Counted from the first letter of the stretch, positions 16,723 through 27,573 are shown. The stretch is 64,000 bases of DNA from Planctomycetota bacterium (GCA_021776795.1 JAJFFC010000008.1:124001-188000); one strand, 5' to 3'. Translations and numbers: made by a program. Notes: generated from the sequence alone by a model not told the origin.

Positions 16723-17697
16723 ATGAATTCACTCGTTTTTTCTTCTCTCCTTCTATTTTCTGGACTCACCGCTAACCTCAGCGCGCAGCAGCCTCTTTTG
16801 GCCGACGATTTCGAGGACGGTGTCATCGGCGCGGAGTGGTCCATCGGCCTCACCTTGGGAGCCTTGGTTTTTGTCGAAGAATCTGGCGGTGCTCTGCGCG
16901 CCACAGGCAGCCTGCTCACCCAGGCTTCCAGCGGCAGCTATTTTCTATCTCAGCAAATCCTCCCTCACTCGGGAGCCTTCCAGCTCAATGTGCCCTTGGA
17001 TTGGACTGCAGATCCCTTCGCGGGTGTGCTCAGCACCAGTTCCGTGTTTGTGCGGCTGGTGGCTGGCGACCAAACCACGATTGCGGCCTGGGAACGGAAT
17101 GACTCTTCGCAGAGTGGTGGGGGCGATTTGGAATTCGGCGGCGCGTTCCAGGTGCACACGATTCCCAATCTACCAATAGATGGCGAAGGCCTGGTGCGGT
17201 TGCGGCGCTCCGCTGCTGGCGAACTGAGCTACTCCTACAGCGGACCGCTCGGTCCGGAGACCGGCACCCTTGGTTTTGACGCCCGCCCAGTGACTGGGGT
17301 CGAAATCTCCTTTGGTCACAGCGGATTTGGCTCCCCTCCCTTTACCGAGATTGCCCTGAGTTCGCTCACTCTCGAAGACAGCCTATCCCCCTTGTTGGTG
17401 ATTTCCGAGTTGCAGCCAGGCCTCCTCGGCACACTGACCATGCTCGACGCCACGCCCTTTCTTCCGGTGGCCTTCGCCTATTCGGTCACTGGGTCCGGCC
17501 CCACCCCAACCATCTTTGGCGAGTTGGCTCTAAGCTCCCCGATTCAAGCCCTCCCGGTTGTGTTCAGTGATCTCAGTGGAATGGCCCAGGCCACCCTGCC
17601 GGTCCCTCTCCAAGCCAGTGGCCGGCAGATCTGGTTCCACGGCATCGACCTCGTAACCGGCGAGCTGAGTAACCCGGCAACGACTATCGTGCTCTAG
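16723..17697 (+). CDS. Secreted hypothetical protein with a C-terminal module typical of Planctomycetota
   Basis: 324 residues from the ATG at 16723, which has AGGA five bases upstream. This is one of the few genes here with a good ribosome site. A Sec signal peptide covers about residues 1-22 (ending NLSAQ|Q). The middle (about 25-210) is beta-rich and resembles a lectin/glucanase-like sandwich. The last roughly 95 residues (VTGSGPTP ... IWFHGIDLVTGELSN) look like a short beta domain that recurs at the ends of secreted proteins in some Planctomycetota, as far as I recall. Function unknown. Confidence 0.65.
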   Translation: MNSLVFSSLLLFSGLTANLSAQQPLLADDFEDGVIGAEWSIGLTLGALVFVEESGGALRATGSLLTQASSGSYFLSQQILPHSGAFQLNVPLDWTADPFAGVLSTSSVFVRLVAGDQTTIAAWERNDSSQSGGGDLEFGGAFQVHTIPNLPIDGEGLVRLRRSAAGELSYSYSGPLGPETGTLGFDARPVTGVEISFGHSGFGSPPFTEIALSSLTLEDSLSPLLVISELQPGLLGTLTMLDATPFLPVAFAYSVTGSGPTPTIFGELALSSPIQALPVVFSDLSGMAQATLPVPLQASGRQIWFHGIDLVTGELSNPATTIVL

Positions 17698-17714
17698 AAA
17701 AATCGGCGGCAAAA

Positions 17715-17742
17715 GCTGGTGGGGCATCGCGACTCCACCAGC
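17715..17742 (+). terminator. Hairpin after the secreted-protein gene
   Basis: Arms 17715-17724 and 17733-17742 pair over ten base pairs (one G-T) with an eight-base loop. No T-run follows on the plus strand, so termination is uncertain. It ends just before the -10 region of carB. Confidence 0.3.
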
Positions 17743-17749
17743 GCATCGC

Positions 17750-17755
17750 TATGAT
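17750..17755 (+). promoter_or_regulatory. -10 element (TATGAT) upstream of carB
   Basis: TATGAT lies 20 bases before the carB ATG, predicting a leader of about 14 bases. No convincing -35. Confidence 0.35.
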
Positions 17756-17775
17756 GGCGCAACCCTGAGCGCCTC

Positions 17776-20700
17776 ATGCCTCGCCGGACCGACCTCGAAT
17801 CCATCCTCATCCTCGGTTCAGGCCCGATCGTCATCGGACAAGCCTGCGAGTTCGACTATTCCGGAACGCAAGCGATCAAGGCGCTGAGGGAAGAAGGCTT
17901 CCGCATCGTCCTGGTCAACAGCAATCCGGCCACGATCATGACCGACCCGGAGTTGGCCGATGCCACTTACATCGAGCCGATCACTCCCGAATACGTTGCC
18001 AAGGTCATTGAGAAAGAGCGCCCAGATGCGATTCTCCCTACCCTTGGCGGACAAACTGCGCTCAATGTTGGCCTGGCTCTAGCCGAAAACGGCACGTTAG
18101 AGAAGTTTGGCTGCGAGATGATTGGCGCCGTCGCCGCGGCTATACGCAAAGCCGAAGACCGCGACGAATTCCGCCAAGCCATGACCGCGATTGGCCTGCG
18201 CAATGCGCCTAGTGAAATCGCGCACACCATGCATGAGGCACACGTGGCGCTTGAGCGCATCGGCCTGCCCTGTGTCATTCGCCCCGCATTTACCATGGGC
18301 GGTTCGGGAGGCGGGATCGCCTACAACATCGAAGAATTCGAGGACATCTGCTCGCGCGGCCTGCGCTTGAGCCCAGTCGATGAAATTCTGGTGGAGCAAA
18401 GCATGCTCGGCTGGAAGGAGTACGAGATGGAAGTCATGCGCGATCGCAAAGACAACTGCGTGATTGTGTGCTCGATTGAGAACCTCGACCCGATGGGCGT
18501 ACACACCGGCGACTCCATCACCGTAGCCCCTTCGCAAACGTTGACCGACATGGAATTCCAGCGCATGCGCGACGCCAGCTTCGCCATCATGCGCGAGATT
18601 GGCGTGGAAACGGGCGGCTCCAATGTGCAGTTTGCAGTCAATCCTAAAGATGGGGAGTTGGTTGTCATCGAGATGAACCCGCGGGTGTCGCGGTCCTCGG
18701 CCTTGGCCTCGAAGGCCACGGGATTCCCGATTGCCAAGTTTGCCGCCAAGTTGGCGGTGGGTTACACCTTGGATGAAATCCAAAATGACATCACCAAGGT
18801 CACGCCCGCTTGTTTCGAGCCTTCGATCGACTATGTCGTGGTCAAAATGCCACGTTTCGCCTTCGAAAAGTTTCCTTTGGCCGACAGCACCCTGGGAACG
18901 CAGATGAAGTCGGTGGGCGAAACCATGGCAATCGGCCGCACCTTCGAAGAGGCTTTCCAGAAAGCCTTGCGCGGTCTAGAAGTGGGCCGTTCCGGATTCT
19001 CCGGCAAGAAGCGTGAGTTTCTGCCCGAAGAGTTGCCACAGAAGATTGCGCGCCCAGCACCGGGCCGTTTGTTCGCCATTTACGACGCCTTCCTGCATGG
19101 CCAAAGCGTGGAAGAGGTGCATCGTTTGTGCAGCATCGATCCATGGTTCCTGACTTACCTGCGCGACTTGGCACTGACCGATGGCGCCCTAGAGGGATAT
19201 CAACTCTCCGAGGTCACGCCGCAGCAAATGAGCAGTTGGAAGCGCCGCGGGTTCTCCGATGAGCGCTTAGCCGAGGCCTTTGCGATTCCCGAAGCAGAGC
19301 TTCGCGCGCGCCGCCAAGAGCTTGGCGTGACACCCGGCTACCGCTTAGTCGATACCTGTGCAGGTGAATTCGCTGCCGCCACTCCCTACCTCTACTCCAC
19401 CTACGACTGCAGTTCGGAAGAGGTTCCGGTGCACGCGGCGGACAAGGTGATCATTTTGGGCGGCGGCCCAAACCGCATCGGCCAGGGAATCGAGTTCGAT
19501 TACTGCTGTGTCCATGCTTCGCTGTCCTTGCGGGAAATGGGCATCGAATCGATTATGGTCAACTCGAATCCAGAAACGGTTTCGACGGACTTTGATATTT
19601 CGGACCGCCTTTACTTTGAGCCGCTCACGCATGAAGATGTCCTCGAAATCTGCGAGCGCGAAAAACCGCGCGGCGTGATTGTGCAGTTCGGTGGGCAGAC
19701 CCCATTGAACCTAGCCGATGGTTTAGCCGCGGCTGGCGTGCCGATTTTGGGTACCCCAGTAGATGCGATTGACCGCGCCGAAGACCGCGGGCGCTTCTCT
19801 GAAATGCTCGACAAACTGGGTCTGCGCCAGCCCTCCAATGGCATTGCCACTAGCCCACAGGAAGCTGCCGTGATCGCCGAGCGCATCGGCTATCCGGTGT
19901 TGGTGCGCCCGTCCTACGTCCTGGGCGGCCGCGCGATGGAAATCGTGTACGACTCTCGTGACCTTGAGCGCTACATGAAGGAAGCCGTGATGGCTTCCCC
20001 CGAGCGCCCGGTCTTGATTGACCGCTTCCTTGAAGATGCCGTCGAGGTCGATGTCGATTGCCTTTGCGACGGCGACGAAGTGGTCATCGGCGCGATTATG
20101 GAGCACATTGAAGAGGCTGGCATTCACTCTGGTGACTCCACCTGCGCAATCCCACCCATCACCCTGTCGGAGTACATCCTCGACGAGATTCGAGAGGCGA
20201 CGGCAAGCATGGCTTTGGAGCTTGGGGTCATCGGCCTGATGAATGTGCAATTCGCCGTGCGCGGCGAAACGGTCTACGTGATTGAAGTGAATCCGCGCGC
20301 CTCGCGCACGGTTCCCTATGTCGCCAAGGCCACGGGCGTACCGCTCGCTGCCTATGCCACGCAAATCATGGCAGGACGCAAGATTGCCGATCTCGGCATT
20401 GAAGAGGTCATCCCCGAAAACCACATTGCGGTCAAAGCACCGGCCTTCCCCTTCGCTAAATTTGTTGGCGCGCGTGCCGACCTCGGTCCAGAAATGCGCT
20501 CGACCGGCGAAGTCATGGGCATCGATCGTAACTTTGGCCTTGCCTTCGCCAAGGCTTCCGATGCCGCGGGGCGCAAACTGCCTACCGAAGGTCGGGTGTT
20601 CCTGAGCGTAAAAGATGCCGACAAGCGCAATGTGACCATGGTCGCGCGGAGCTTGGTCGATCAAGGCTTCGGTTTGGTCGCTACCGGTGGCACCTACCAA

Positions 20701-21009
20701 ATCTTGCAGCGCCACGGCATTCCTGTGGAGCGCGTGAATAAGGTGCATGAGGGTCGCCCCCATGTCGTCGACCTGATCAAGAACCACGAAGTCGACTTAA
20801 TCATCAATACGCCTCACGGCAAAGTGACGCGCCACGACGACGGCATGATTCGCTCCGATGCTTATCAAGTCGGCATCCCTTGCCTGACCACCATGTCAGC
20901 AGCAATGGCAGCAGTCGAAGGAATCCAAGCGCTGCGCGCCGGTGCCACGGATGTGCAAAGCCTGCAGGCTTTCTACAACCAGCCTGAACCGGCGACCACC
21001 GAAGCATAG
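17776..21009 (+). CDS. carB: Carbamoyl-phosphate synthase large subunit
   Basis: 1,077 residues, the usual full length. Two homologous synthetase halves begin with [19 protein letters not shown] (near residue 13) and [17 protein letters not shown] (near 557). Each half carries ATP-grasp motifs such as FTMGGSGGG and [10 protein letters not shown] in the first, and EVNPRASRT in the second. The C-terminal MGS-like allosteric domain is present (VATGGTY, then LIINTP). It makes carbamoyl phosphate for pyrimidines and arginine. The small subunit carA is not in the window. aqpZ follows after four bases. Confidence 0.97.
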   Translation: MPRRTDLESILILGSGPIVIGQACEFDYSGTQAIKALREEGFRIVLVNSNPATIMTDPELADATYIEPITPEYVAKVIEKERPDAILPTLGGQTALNVGLALAENGTLEKFGCEMIGAVAAAIRKAEDRDEFRQAMTAIGLRNAPSEIAHTMHEAHVALERIGLPCVIRPAFTMGGSGGGIAYNIEEFEDICSRGLRLSPVDEILVEQSMLGWKEYEMEVMRDRKDNCVIVCSIENLDPMGVHTGDSITVAPSQTLTDMEFQRMRDASFAIMREIGVETGGSNVQFAVNPKDGELVVIEMNPRVSRSSALASKATGFPIAKFAAKLAVGYTLDEIQNDITKVTPACFEPSIDYVVVKMPRFAFEKFPLADSTLGTQMKSVGETMAIGRTFEEAFQKALRGLEVGRSGFSGKKREFLPEELPQKIARPAPGRLFAIYDAFLHGQSVEEVHRLCSIDPWFLTYLRDLALTDGALEGYQLSEVTPQQMSSWKRRGFSDERLAEAFAIPEAELRARRQELGVTPGYRLVDTCAGEFAAATPYLYSTYDCSSEEVPVHAADKVIILGGGPNRIGQGIEFDYCCVHASLSLREMGIESIMVNSNPETVSTDFDISDRLYFEPLTHEDVLEICEREKPRGVIVQFGGQTPLNLADGLAAAGVPILGTPVDAIDRAEDRGRFSEMLDKLGLRQPSNGIATSPQEAAVIAERIGYPVLVRPSYVLGGRAMEIVYDSRDLERYMKEAVMASPERPVLIDRFLEDAVEVDVDCLCDGDEVVIGAIMEHIEEAGIHSGDSTCAIPPITLSEYILDEIREATASMALELGVIGLMNVQFAVRGETVYVIEVNPRASRTVPYVAKATGVPLAAYATQIMAGRKIADLGIEEVIPENHIAVKAPAFPFAKFVGARADLGPEMRSTGEVMGIDRNFGLAFAKASDAAGRKLPTEGRVFLSVKDADKRNVTMVARSLVDQGFGLVATGGTYQILQRHGIPVERVNKVHEGRPHVVDLIKNHEVDLIINTPHGKVTRHDDGMIRSDAYQVGIPCLTTMSAAMAAVEGIQALRAGATDVQSLQAFYNQPEPATTEA

Positions 21010-21013
21010 ATTC

Positions 21014-21706
21014 ATGAAACAATACCTCGCGGAAACCTTTGGAACCATTTGGCTTGTCCTTGGTGGTTGTGGAAGCGCGGTCATTGCCGCTGGCTTTCCC
21101 GAAGTGGGCATCGGTCTGCTTGGTGTTTCCCTGGCCTTTGGACTCACTGTCCTGACCATGGCCATCTCCTTGGGGCACATTTCCGGGTGCCATCTGAATC
21201 CTGCAGTCTCGATTGGACTTTGGGCCGGCAAGCGCTTTCCCGCGAAACAGCTCCTGCCGTACATCATTGCCCAAGTGATTGGCGCCATTCTTGCGGGCGG
21301 GGTGTTGTTTGTCATCGCAAGCGGACAAGACGGTTTCGATGCTGCCGCCTCTGGCTTTGCCTCGAATGGCTTTGGTGAACATTCACCCGGTGGCTACTCG
21401 ATGATGGCCGCATTGGTGACCGAAGTCGTGATGACCATGGTCTTCTTGTTCATCATCATGGGCGCCACTGACAAGCGTGCGCCTGCAGGCATGGCACCTC
21501 TCGCCATCGGCCTGGGCCTGACGCTGATTCACCTGATCAGCATTCCCGTCACCAACACTTCGGTGAACCCTGCGCGTAGCACTGGAGTTGCGCTGTTCCA
21601 AGGCGACTGGGCCATGGGGCAACTGTGGCTGTTCTGGCTGGCTCCGATTGTGGGCGCCATCGTGGGTGCCGCGATTTACCGCACCCTCGCTTCTTCCGAG
21701 GACTAA
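21014..21706 (+). CDS. aqpZ: Aquaporin Z
   Basis: 230 residues from ATG 21014. Six membrane helices and the two NPA boxes are visible (N62-P63-A64 and N185-P186-A187). The aromatic/arginine filter is that of a water channel: F42, H173, T182, R188. It sits four bases after carB with no own promoter seen, so it is probably co-transcribed. An open frame extends upstream only inside carB. Confidence 0.94.
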   Translation: MKQYLAETFGTIWLVLGGCGSAVIAAGFPEVGIGLLGVSLAFGLTVLTMAISLGHISGCHLNPAVSIGLWAGKRFPAKQLLPYIIAQVIGAILAGGVLFVIASGQDGFDAAASGFASNGFGEHSPGGYSMMAALVTEVVMTMVFLFIIMGATDKRAPAGMAPLAIGLGLTLIHLISIPVTNTSVNPARSTGVALFQGDWAMGQLWLFWLAPIVGAIVGAAIYRTLASSED

Positions 21707-21775
21707 TTCTGCGGCGAAAGGCCGCCTGCAAGCGGATTTCCTTGCGCACAGACCCGCACTCTGCTCCTATAGGGC

Positions 21776-22249
21776 ATGCTGCGCCTGCGCATTAATGGAG
21801 AAGACCGCGAGCTGCCCGAGGCAGACCCGCAAACCCCACTGTTGTGGATTCTGCGCGACCATTTGGCCATGACAGGCACGCGCTATGGTTGCGGCAAAGG
21901 TTTGTGCGGCGCTTGCACGATTCACCTAGATGGCAATCCCATCCGCGCCTGCCTCACTCCAGCCGCGGCAGCCGAAGGGAAAGAACTCACCACGATTGAA
22001 GGCCTTGGCGGTGCCGTGGCTTCCGCTCTGCGCCAGGCTTGGACCGAGCAACGCGTTCCACAATGTGGTTTTTGCCAGGGCGGCCAGCTGATGTCCGCAG
22101 AGCATCATTTGCGCACGAATCCTCAGGCCACTGAGCAGGCACAACATGGCGCTATGTCCGGCAATCTTTGCCGATGTGGCACCTACACCCGTATCGACGC
22201 GGCCATGAAACAAGCACAGACTGCCTTGAACCAGGAGGAAAACTCGTGA
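21776..22249 (+). CDS. iorA: (2Fe-2S) subunit of a molybdenum hydroxylase (isoquinoline 1-oxidoreductase alpha-like)
   Basis: 157 residues. Two [2Fe-2S] sites are complete: the plant-type cluster C39, C44, C47, C59 and the second cluster C97, C100, C132, C134. This is the small electron-transfer subunit of the two-subunit aldehyde/isoquinoline oxidoreductase branch that lacks an FAD subunit. It carries no signal peptide; such subunits are thought to be exported together with the Tat-tagged large subunit. Its stop overlaps the GTG of iorB. The symbol refers to the subfamily, not the substrate. Confidence 0.88.
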   Translation: MLRLRINGEDRELPEADPQTPLLWILRDHLAMTGTRYGCGKGLCGACTIHLDGNPIRACLTPAAAAEGKELTTIEGLGGAVASALRQAWTEQRVPQCGFCQGGQLMSAEHHLRTNPQATEQAQHGAMSGNLCRCGTYTRIDAAMKQAQTALNQEENS

Positions 22250-24546
22250 GTCAACCCCGCAACCCACGCCTGGTCGACCGCCGTACTTTTTTGCGCCAGA
22301 GTTTGGCCGGAAGTCTCACTCTGGGCTTCAGTTTGCATGGCTCCCATCTATTGGCGCGAGCGACCACGGACCTAGATCTTGATTTCCAAGACGAAGGCGC
22401 CTGGAGTCCCGACCTGTTTCTTTCGCTAGCTTCCGATGGGCAGCTCACAATTGTTTCCCATCGCTCGGAAATGGGCACGGGCATTGGTACCGCCCTGCCC
22501 ATGGTTTTGGCCGATGAAATGGAGGCCGATTGGGAGCGCGTGCAAATCGTGCAGGGCGATGCCGATCGCCGCTACGGTTCGCAGAACACTGACGGCTCGC
22601 GCAGTATTCGCAATTTCTATCACCGCATGCGCGAGGCCGGAGCCTTGGCCCGCACCATGCTGGTCACTGCTGCAGCCGAGAGGTGGCAAGTCGCCGCAGA
22701 TAGCTGCCACGCCGAGAAACACGAAGTGGTGCACAAACCTACCGGCAAGCGCTTGGCTTACGGAGAGCTCGCTGCAGTTGCCGCCACGCAAGCGCCTCCG
22801 GAAGCAGATAGCCTTCAGCTCAAGCCTGCAAGTGCAAGGCGCTACGTCGGCAAAGATATTCCGATTCGCGACATGGATGCCATCCTGCATGGCCGCGCTC
22901 AGTTTGGTTTGGATATTCGATTGCCGGACATGTTGGTCGCGGTGATTGCCCGACCTCCAGTCCTTGGGGGAAAACCCTTGGAGTGGCAAGAAAGCGCCGC
23001 GCTCAAGGTTTCGGGAGTCAAGCAGGTGGTGGCCATGCCTACGCCAAGCGCACCATTCATGTACCAAGCTTTAGGTGGCATTGCCGTGCTGGCCAAGGAC
23101 ACCTGGTCCGCCATGCGCGGGCGTGAAGCCTTGGCATGCACTTGGGAAGATGGTGAGCACGCGGTGTTCGATAGTGAGAAGCAGCAGGAAGAACTGCGCG
23201 CCAATGTCGCAAAGCCAGGACGCAAAGTGCGGCGCAAAGGCGATGCCGAATCCTTACTGAAAGAAGATGGGGAGCATCTGCAAGCGAACTATGAAGCCCC
23301 CCACCTTGCGCATGCACCAATGGAGACTCCCTGCGCCACGGCACGCATGACCGAAGATGGTGTCGAAGTCTGGATGCCCACGCAAGCGCCACAATCTGCA
23401 CAACAAGCGATTGCTGGTGCACTGAACTTGACACCACAACAAGTGACGGTTCATGTCACCTTGCTCGGCGGCGGATTTGGTCGCAAATCCAAGCCGGACT
23501 ACGGCGTGGAGGCTGCACTTCTGGCGCAAGAAACCGGCAAGCCCGTGCAGGTTTTGTGGACCCGAGAAGATGACATCCGCCATGGCTACTACCACGCGGC
23601 TTCAGCTATGAGCTTCGCGGCCAGTCTCGGCGAAGATGGCCTACCCACTGCTTGGCGGCAACGAAGCGCCTTTACTCCGATTGGCTTTACCTTTAACCCT
23701 GCGGCGCGCGACGGCAGTGACGGCGAGCTTGGCCTGGGCTTTACCGACATGCCCTTCGACGTGCCGAACTTGAGCGTCGAGAATGGCCCCTCCACTCCGC
23801 ATGTGCGCATTGGTTGGCTGCGTTCGGTATGCAATGTCTTTCACGCCTTTGGGGTGAGTAGTTTTGCCGATGAACTTGCCGCGGCCAATGAAGCCGATCC
23901 TCAGGAATACTTGCTGCGGCTGATTGGCGAAGGGCGGCACCTTGGAATCGATGAATTGGGCGCTGGCTATGGCAACTACGGTTCCCCGCTGGACCAGTAC
24001 CCGGTGGATACGGGCCGACTCGCCGACGTCCTGCGCGAGGTCGGCAAACGAGGCGATTGGTCCCGCCGGCGTCAGGAGTTACAAGGCAGCTCCAACCCTT
24101 GGCGTGGGCTTGGAATTGCCGCGCACAGAAGTTTCCTCGGTTATGTTGCGAATATTGTCGAGGTAGAGATTTCCTCTTCGGGCGCCCTAAAGATTCCTCG
24201 GGTTGATGTCGTTGCCGATTGCGGTTTGCTCATTCACCCCGACCGAGTTCGCGCCCAAATGGAAGGCGCGGTGGTGTTTGGCACCAGCTTGGCACGGTCT
24301 GGCGCGATTTCCGCGCAAGAAGGGCGCATCGTGGAAGGCAATTTCGATACCTACCGGATTGCGCGCAACATGGAGACGCCGGCGCAAATCCATGTGCACC
24401 TGGTACCGAGTGAGGCACCGCCAAGTGGCGTTGGCGAAACGGGAGTTCCCCCATTCGCGCCCGCTTTGTGCAATGCCATTTTTGCCGCGACGGGCAAACG
24501 CATTCGCCGCCTACCCTTGCAAGGACAAGATTTGAAACCGGCTTAG
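22246..24546 (+). CDS. iorB: Molybdopterin-binding large subunit, isoquinoline 1-oxidoreductase beta-like, Tat-exported
   Basis: 766 residues from GTG 22246, which follows AGGAGG by seven bases and overlaps the iorA stop (GTGA). A twin-arginine signal, DRRTFLRQSLAGSLTLGFSL, begins near residue 11, so the complex works outside the cytoplasm. Moco-site motifs include EMGTGIGTALPMVLADE, GGGFGRKSKPDY and, near the C-terminus, GVGETGVPPF with the probable catalytic glutamate. The natural substrate is an aldehyde or N-heterocycle; no cytochrome or maturation gene is adjacent. It overlaps the convergent murJ by four bases. Confidence 0.88.
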   Translation: MSQPRNPRLVDRRTFLRQSLAGSLTLGFSLHGSHLLARATTDLDLDFQDEGAWSPDLFLSLASDGQLTIVSHRSEMGTGIGTALPMVLADEMEADWERVQIVQGDADRRYGSQNTDGSRSIRNFYHRMREAGALARTMLVTAAAERWQVAADSCHAEKHEVVHKPTGKRLAYGELAAVAATQAPPEADSLQLKPASARRYVGKDIPIRDMDAILHGRAQFGLDIRLPDMLVAVIARPPVLGGKPLEWQESAALKVSGVKQVVAMPTPSAPFMYQALGGIAVLAKDTWSAMRGREALACTWEDGEHAVFDSEKQQEELRANVAKPGRKVRRKGDAESLLKEDGEHLQANYEAPHLAHAPMETPCATARMTEDGVEVWMPTQAPQSAQQAIAGALNLTPQQVTVHVTLLGGGFGRKSKPDYGVEAALLAQETGKPVQVLWTREDDIRHGYYHAASAMSFAASLGEDGLPTAWRQRSAFTPIGFTFNPAARDGSDGELGLGFTDMPFDVPNLSVENGPSTPHVRIGWLRSVCNVFHAFGVSSFADELAAANEADPQEYLLRLIGEGRHLGIDELGAGYGNYGSPLDQYPVDTGRLADVLREVGKRGDWSRRRQELQGSSNPWRGLGIAAHRSFLGYVANIVEVEISSSGALKIPRVDVVADCGLLIHPDRVRAQMEGAVVFGTSLARSGAISAQEGRIVEGNFDTYRIARNMETPAQIHVHLVPSEAPPSGVGETGVPPFAPALCNAIFAATGKRIRRLPLQGQDLKPA

Positions 24547-26138
24547 ACTTTGGCGCGAACTTTGTGACGCTGGAGCGCTTGCCAGAGTTCGCGCACATCT
24601 TGACGTCGGCATTGCCAACTCACGCCAAGTGCGGCGAGCACAGCAAAGCCAATCGAACCGGCGAGATCTGTGAAGAGCCACGGCGTGGGCACGAAGCGCA
24701 GCCAACACCAAGCCACCGCTGTGGCGGTGATTCCTGGCGCCAGCAAGCTCGGAAGCGCGCGAAATGCCACCGGCCAGCGCAAAGACCAGCGCGGCAGGAA
24801 GGCTGCCAACAGGGACAATTGCACGGCAAGAGAGATGGCCGTGGCCCAACCGGCGGCGGGCACCCCGTAGCGCGGAAGCAACACGATATTGAGTGTGAGG
24901 TTGACGGGAACGGCGGCAAGCGCGGCAAAGGCGGGAAGGCGATAAGAACCAAGGCTTTGGTGCGCTCGGGTCAGCAGCCCGCCCAAGGCTGCCACCGGCA
25001 AGACCCACAGGTAGGCGCAGAGGGTTGAAGCAATCAAGGGCGATTCTTCCGCCGTGACTTGGCCATGCTCAAACAGGAAGCGTACCGTCGGCAGAGAAAC
25101 CACAGCCAATCCTCCGCCGGCTGCTGCGGTCAGCAACAAGGTACTTTCCGAAGCTCGCTTAAGTGCTTGTTGCATGCCTTTGGTATCACGCGCAGCTGCC
25201 AAACGCGAAAACAAGGGCATGGCACCGGTCATGGCCGCGATACCAATCAAGGCCAAGGGCAGGTGCAACAAACGATTCGCAAGGTAGGTAAAGGTGTTGG
25301 CTTCATCGCCCACTAAACTGCGCACCAGCACTTGGTCAATCGCGACATTGATTTGCACCGCAGCCAATCCCAACAGTGCCGGCAAAAAGGCTTTGACGGC
25401 TGCGCGTAATCGCGGATCCTTCCAATCAAACTCGGGACGCAGCGGCCAACCCGAGGCGCGCACGCCAGGGATTTGCATCGCCCATTGCAAACAGCCGCCC
25501 AAAACCACGGCGATGGCAAGAGCGACCGTGGCCTCTTCCAGGTGGTCACTCATTTGTGGCGCTAAGAACAGCGCGACAATCCACACCAAGTTGAGCATGG
25601 CAGGCGCCAATGCTGGCAGAAGGAATCGTCCACTCAGGTTTTGCGGGGCACCGGCCAAGGCGCACAGGCAAATCGGCAGTAGATAGGGCAGAAGAAGAAG
25701 GCTGAATAGGAGAACGCGGCGCAGGTCTTCGTAGGCAGCGTCGACGGGCAGGCTAGAGCGCCAAATCCAAACTAAAACTTCACTCACCACGAGCAGGCCA
25801 CCCAAAACGACAAGGAGTAGGCCCTGGAATCTGGCATAAAGTTGGCCGGCGACCTCGTGGCCTTCCTCGGCCTCGGCGCGGGCAAGAGCCGGCTGCACTG
25901 CCGCGGAAACAGCTCCCTCTCCAAACAGCCGGCGAAACAGATTGGGCACTACCCATGCCAGGGTGAAGGCGCCCAATAACGGGGACATTCCGAAGGTCGC
26001 CGCAAGCATGGCGTCGCGCACGAAGCCAAGGAGGCGCGAGCCCAAGGTCCATATTGCGGTCAATGCCGCGCCGCGCACAGCATGCTGCCCCGGAGCTCTT
26101 TCGCTCGCGGGCTCGCCTGCGCTGGCTGATTCGACCAT
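24543..26138 (-). CDS. murJ: Lipid II flippase MurJ
   Basis: 531 residues with about 14 hydrophobic segments. The family's N-terminal signature is clear: SRLLGFVRDAMLAATFG and then PNLFRRLFGEGAVSAAVQPAL. MurJ moves lipid-linked peptidoglycan precursors across the inner membrane. A -10-like CATAAT lies exactly six bases before the ATG, so it probably has its own leaderless transcript although a glycosyltransferase gene lies 127 bases upstream on the same strand. Confidence 0.94.
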   Translation of the reverse strand: MVESASAGEPASERAPGQHAVRGAALTAIWTLGSRLLGFVRDAMLAATFGMSPLLGAFTLAWVVPNLFRRLFGEGAVSAAVQPALARAEAEEGHEVAGQLYARFQGLLLVVLGGLLVVSEVLVWIWRSSLPVDAAYEDLRRVLLFSLLLLPYLLPICLCALAGAPQNLSGRFLLPALAPAMLNLVWIVALFLAPQMSDHLEEATVALAIAVVLGGCLQWAMQIPGVRASGWPLRPEFDWKDPRLRAAVKAFLPALLGLAAVQINVAIDQVLVRSLVGDEANTFTYLANRLLHLPLALIGIAAMTGAMPLFSRLAAARDTKGMQQALKRASESTLLLTAAAGGGLAVVSLPTVRFLFEHGQVTAEESPLIASTLCAYLWVLPVAALGGLLTRAHQSLGSYRLPAFAALAAVPVNLTLNIVLLPRYGVPAAGWATAISLAVQLSLLAAFLPRWSLRWPVAFRALPSLLAPGITATAVAWCWLRFVPTPWLFTDLAGSIGFAVLAALGVSWQCRRQDVRELWQALQRHKVRAKV

Positions 26139-26144
26139 GTCCAG

Positions 26145-26150
26145 ATTATG
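26145..26150 (-). promoter_or_regulatory. -10-like element (CATAAT) of murJ, leaderless start
   Basis: Minus-strand CATAAT is six bases before the murJ ATG. It lies in the 127-base gap 26139-26265, in which I see nothing else but an unsupported 45-codon plus-strand frame. Confidence 0.4.
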
Positions 26151-26265
26151 ACCCGCCGCGAGGTGGAATTGCGCGTGCGATTCCGCTTTACCGATTCCTC
26201 AGAGGAACTTAGCCCATTCCTAATCCCGACCCGCAAACATGGCCTGTGCCCCCATCATGGGTCCC

Positions 26266-27276
26266 CTAAGGAAGCATGTCCAAAATAGCCTCGCCAAGGC
26301 GTTTCGCGGAATAGCGCGACGCATTGGCGAGGCCTTTTTGTGACCACTCTTGAGCGGCTTCTGGAGCGGTCAAGATATGAGCCATCGCCGAGGTCCAAAC
26401 ACTTGGGTCATGCGGATTCAGCATTAATGCGCCGTCGCCTAGGACTTCTGGCAATGAAGTCGCCCGCGCAGCTAGTACCGGCACTCCACAAGCTTGCGCT
26501 TCGAGCGGTGGCAAGCCAAATCCCTCGGCCAGAGACGGAAACAGAAACAGCGCGGCCTGGCGGTACACAGCTGGCAGCGCCTCCTCGGGAAGGCTTTCGC
26601 GCCACTCCACCTCATGTGCAATGCCGAGAGTGGAAGCGAGTCGGTCGGCTTCGACCGCTGCGCGATGGCGGCGGCCGACCATCACCAAGGGGTGACGGCT
26701 GCGCAGACTTGGAGTGAGTGCCGCATAAGACTCCAACGCTAAGTGCCAGTTCTTATGCGGACGCAGGGCTCCTAAATAGAGCAAGTATCCCGGCTCAAGA
26801 TCGAGTTCCTGGAGCTGCTGGCAATCCTCAACGTCCACCACGCCGGTGGTGCCTCGGGGCTGATAACACTCTGCGGCAAACCAGGGTGTCACCACCGGAT
26901 TCGACAGCGCCGGAAAGGCTTGCTGCAAGCGCATGGCGGCATCGCGCGAGCCAGTGTTGATGCACCAAGCTTGCTGCGAAATTTTGCGCACCTTGCGTCG
27001 GTAACGACCGGCATGGCGAAGCCGTGCCAATAACCCGCGTCCATCCCCCAACAGGGGATTAATGTCATGCACGGTGATGATCAGCTTTGGCTGGTTGCTC
27101 ACCGGTGGGAGCTCTGCGTGTGGGGTCCACAGCACTTCGCTGGAACAGCTGCCGCCATCCCAAAGTTCGAGCTCAAGGTCCACCGCTTCTGCGCCAGCCT
27201 GAATCAGGCGAACGACACGCGCAAAGGAAGAAAAAGGCTGCGCTAGCGAGCGGACGTCGAGCGCCAGACGTGACAT
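26266..27276 (-). CDS. Glycosyltransferase, GT-B fold (GT4-like)
   Basis: 336 residues. The C-terminal half has the GT4 hallmarks YLGALRPHKNW and EGFGLPPLEAQACGVPVLA, the latter carrying the EX7E donor-binding pair. The N-terminal half is short and contains VHDINPL. It transfers a sugar from a nucleotide-sugar; neither donor nor acceptor can be told. It follows the small membrane protein by nine bases, as the last gene of the gyrA unit. Its place before murJ may hint at envelope work, which is inference. Confidence 0.82.
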   Translation of the reverse strand: MSRLALDVRSLAQPFSSFARVVRLIQAGAEAVDLELELWDGGSCSSEVLWTPHAELPPVSNQPKLIITVHDINPLLGDGRGLLARLRHAGRYRRKVRKISQQAWCINTGSRDAAMRLQQAFPALSNPVVTPWFAAECYQPRGTTGVVDVEDCQQLQELDLEPGYLLYLGALRPHKNWHLALESYAALTPSLRSRHPLVMVGRRHRAAVEADRLASTLGIAHEVEWRESLPEEALPAVYRQAALFLFPSLAEGFGLPPLEAQACGVPVLAARATSLPEVLGDGALMLNPHDPSVWTSAMAHILTAPEAAQEWSQKGLANASRYSAKRLGEAILDMLP

Positions 27277-27285
27277 GCCTCGAGC

Positions 27286-27573
27286 TTACTGCTGTTCCGC
27301 TTCGCCAGTCTCAGGCGCAATGGCGGGCTCGGTGATCTGGCCGGTGCGCTCCTGCATGAACTCTTCGAGTTCCCGTGCCTTCTGCTCGCCCTGGAAGATG
27401 CGCGTTTCTTCGATTTGGTAACGACCCATCTCTTGGGTGGTGTTGATGGCCTTCTCAATCGAGAGAAAAGCCATGCCTACGACCACACAGGCGTAGCCGA
27501 GAATCAGCACACCGATTTTGACCTTACTCATCGGCTTTCGGGCAGGTTGTTGTGGCGAAGTTGCAGAGTTCAT
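27286..27573 (-). CDS. Small single-pass membrane protein, hypothetical
   Basis: 95 residues. One transmembrane helix at about residues 19-40 (KIGVLILGYACVVVGMAFL) is followed by a charged, probably helical tail with many Glu and Gln. It overlaps the end of yqeY by four bases (ATGA) and lies nine bases before the glycosyltransferase. No family recognised. Confidence 0.65.
   Translation of the reverse strand: MNSATSPQQPARKPMSKVKIGVLILGYACVVVGMAFLSIEKAINTTQEMGRYQIEETRIFQGEQKARELEEFMQERTGQITEPAIAPETGEAEQQ

Noticed and set aside
19723..20787. Long minus-strand frame of 354 codons
   Set aside because: Mirror of carB; carB is intact and highly conserved in the forward direction.
21711..21725. Small GCGGC/GCCGC hairpin after aqpZ
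   Set aside because: Only five base pairs and no T-run; too weak to call a terminator.
26149..26286. A 45-codon plus-strand frame in the murJ upstream gap
   Set aside because: No ribosome site, no promoter and no family; it overlaps the end of the glycosyltransferase gene.
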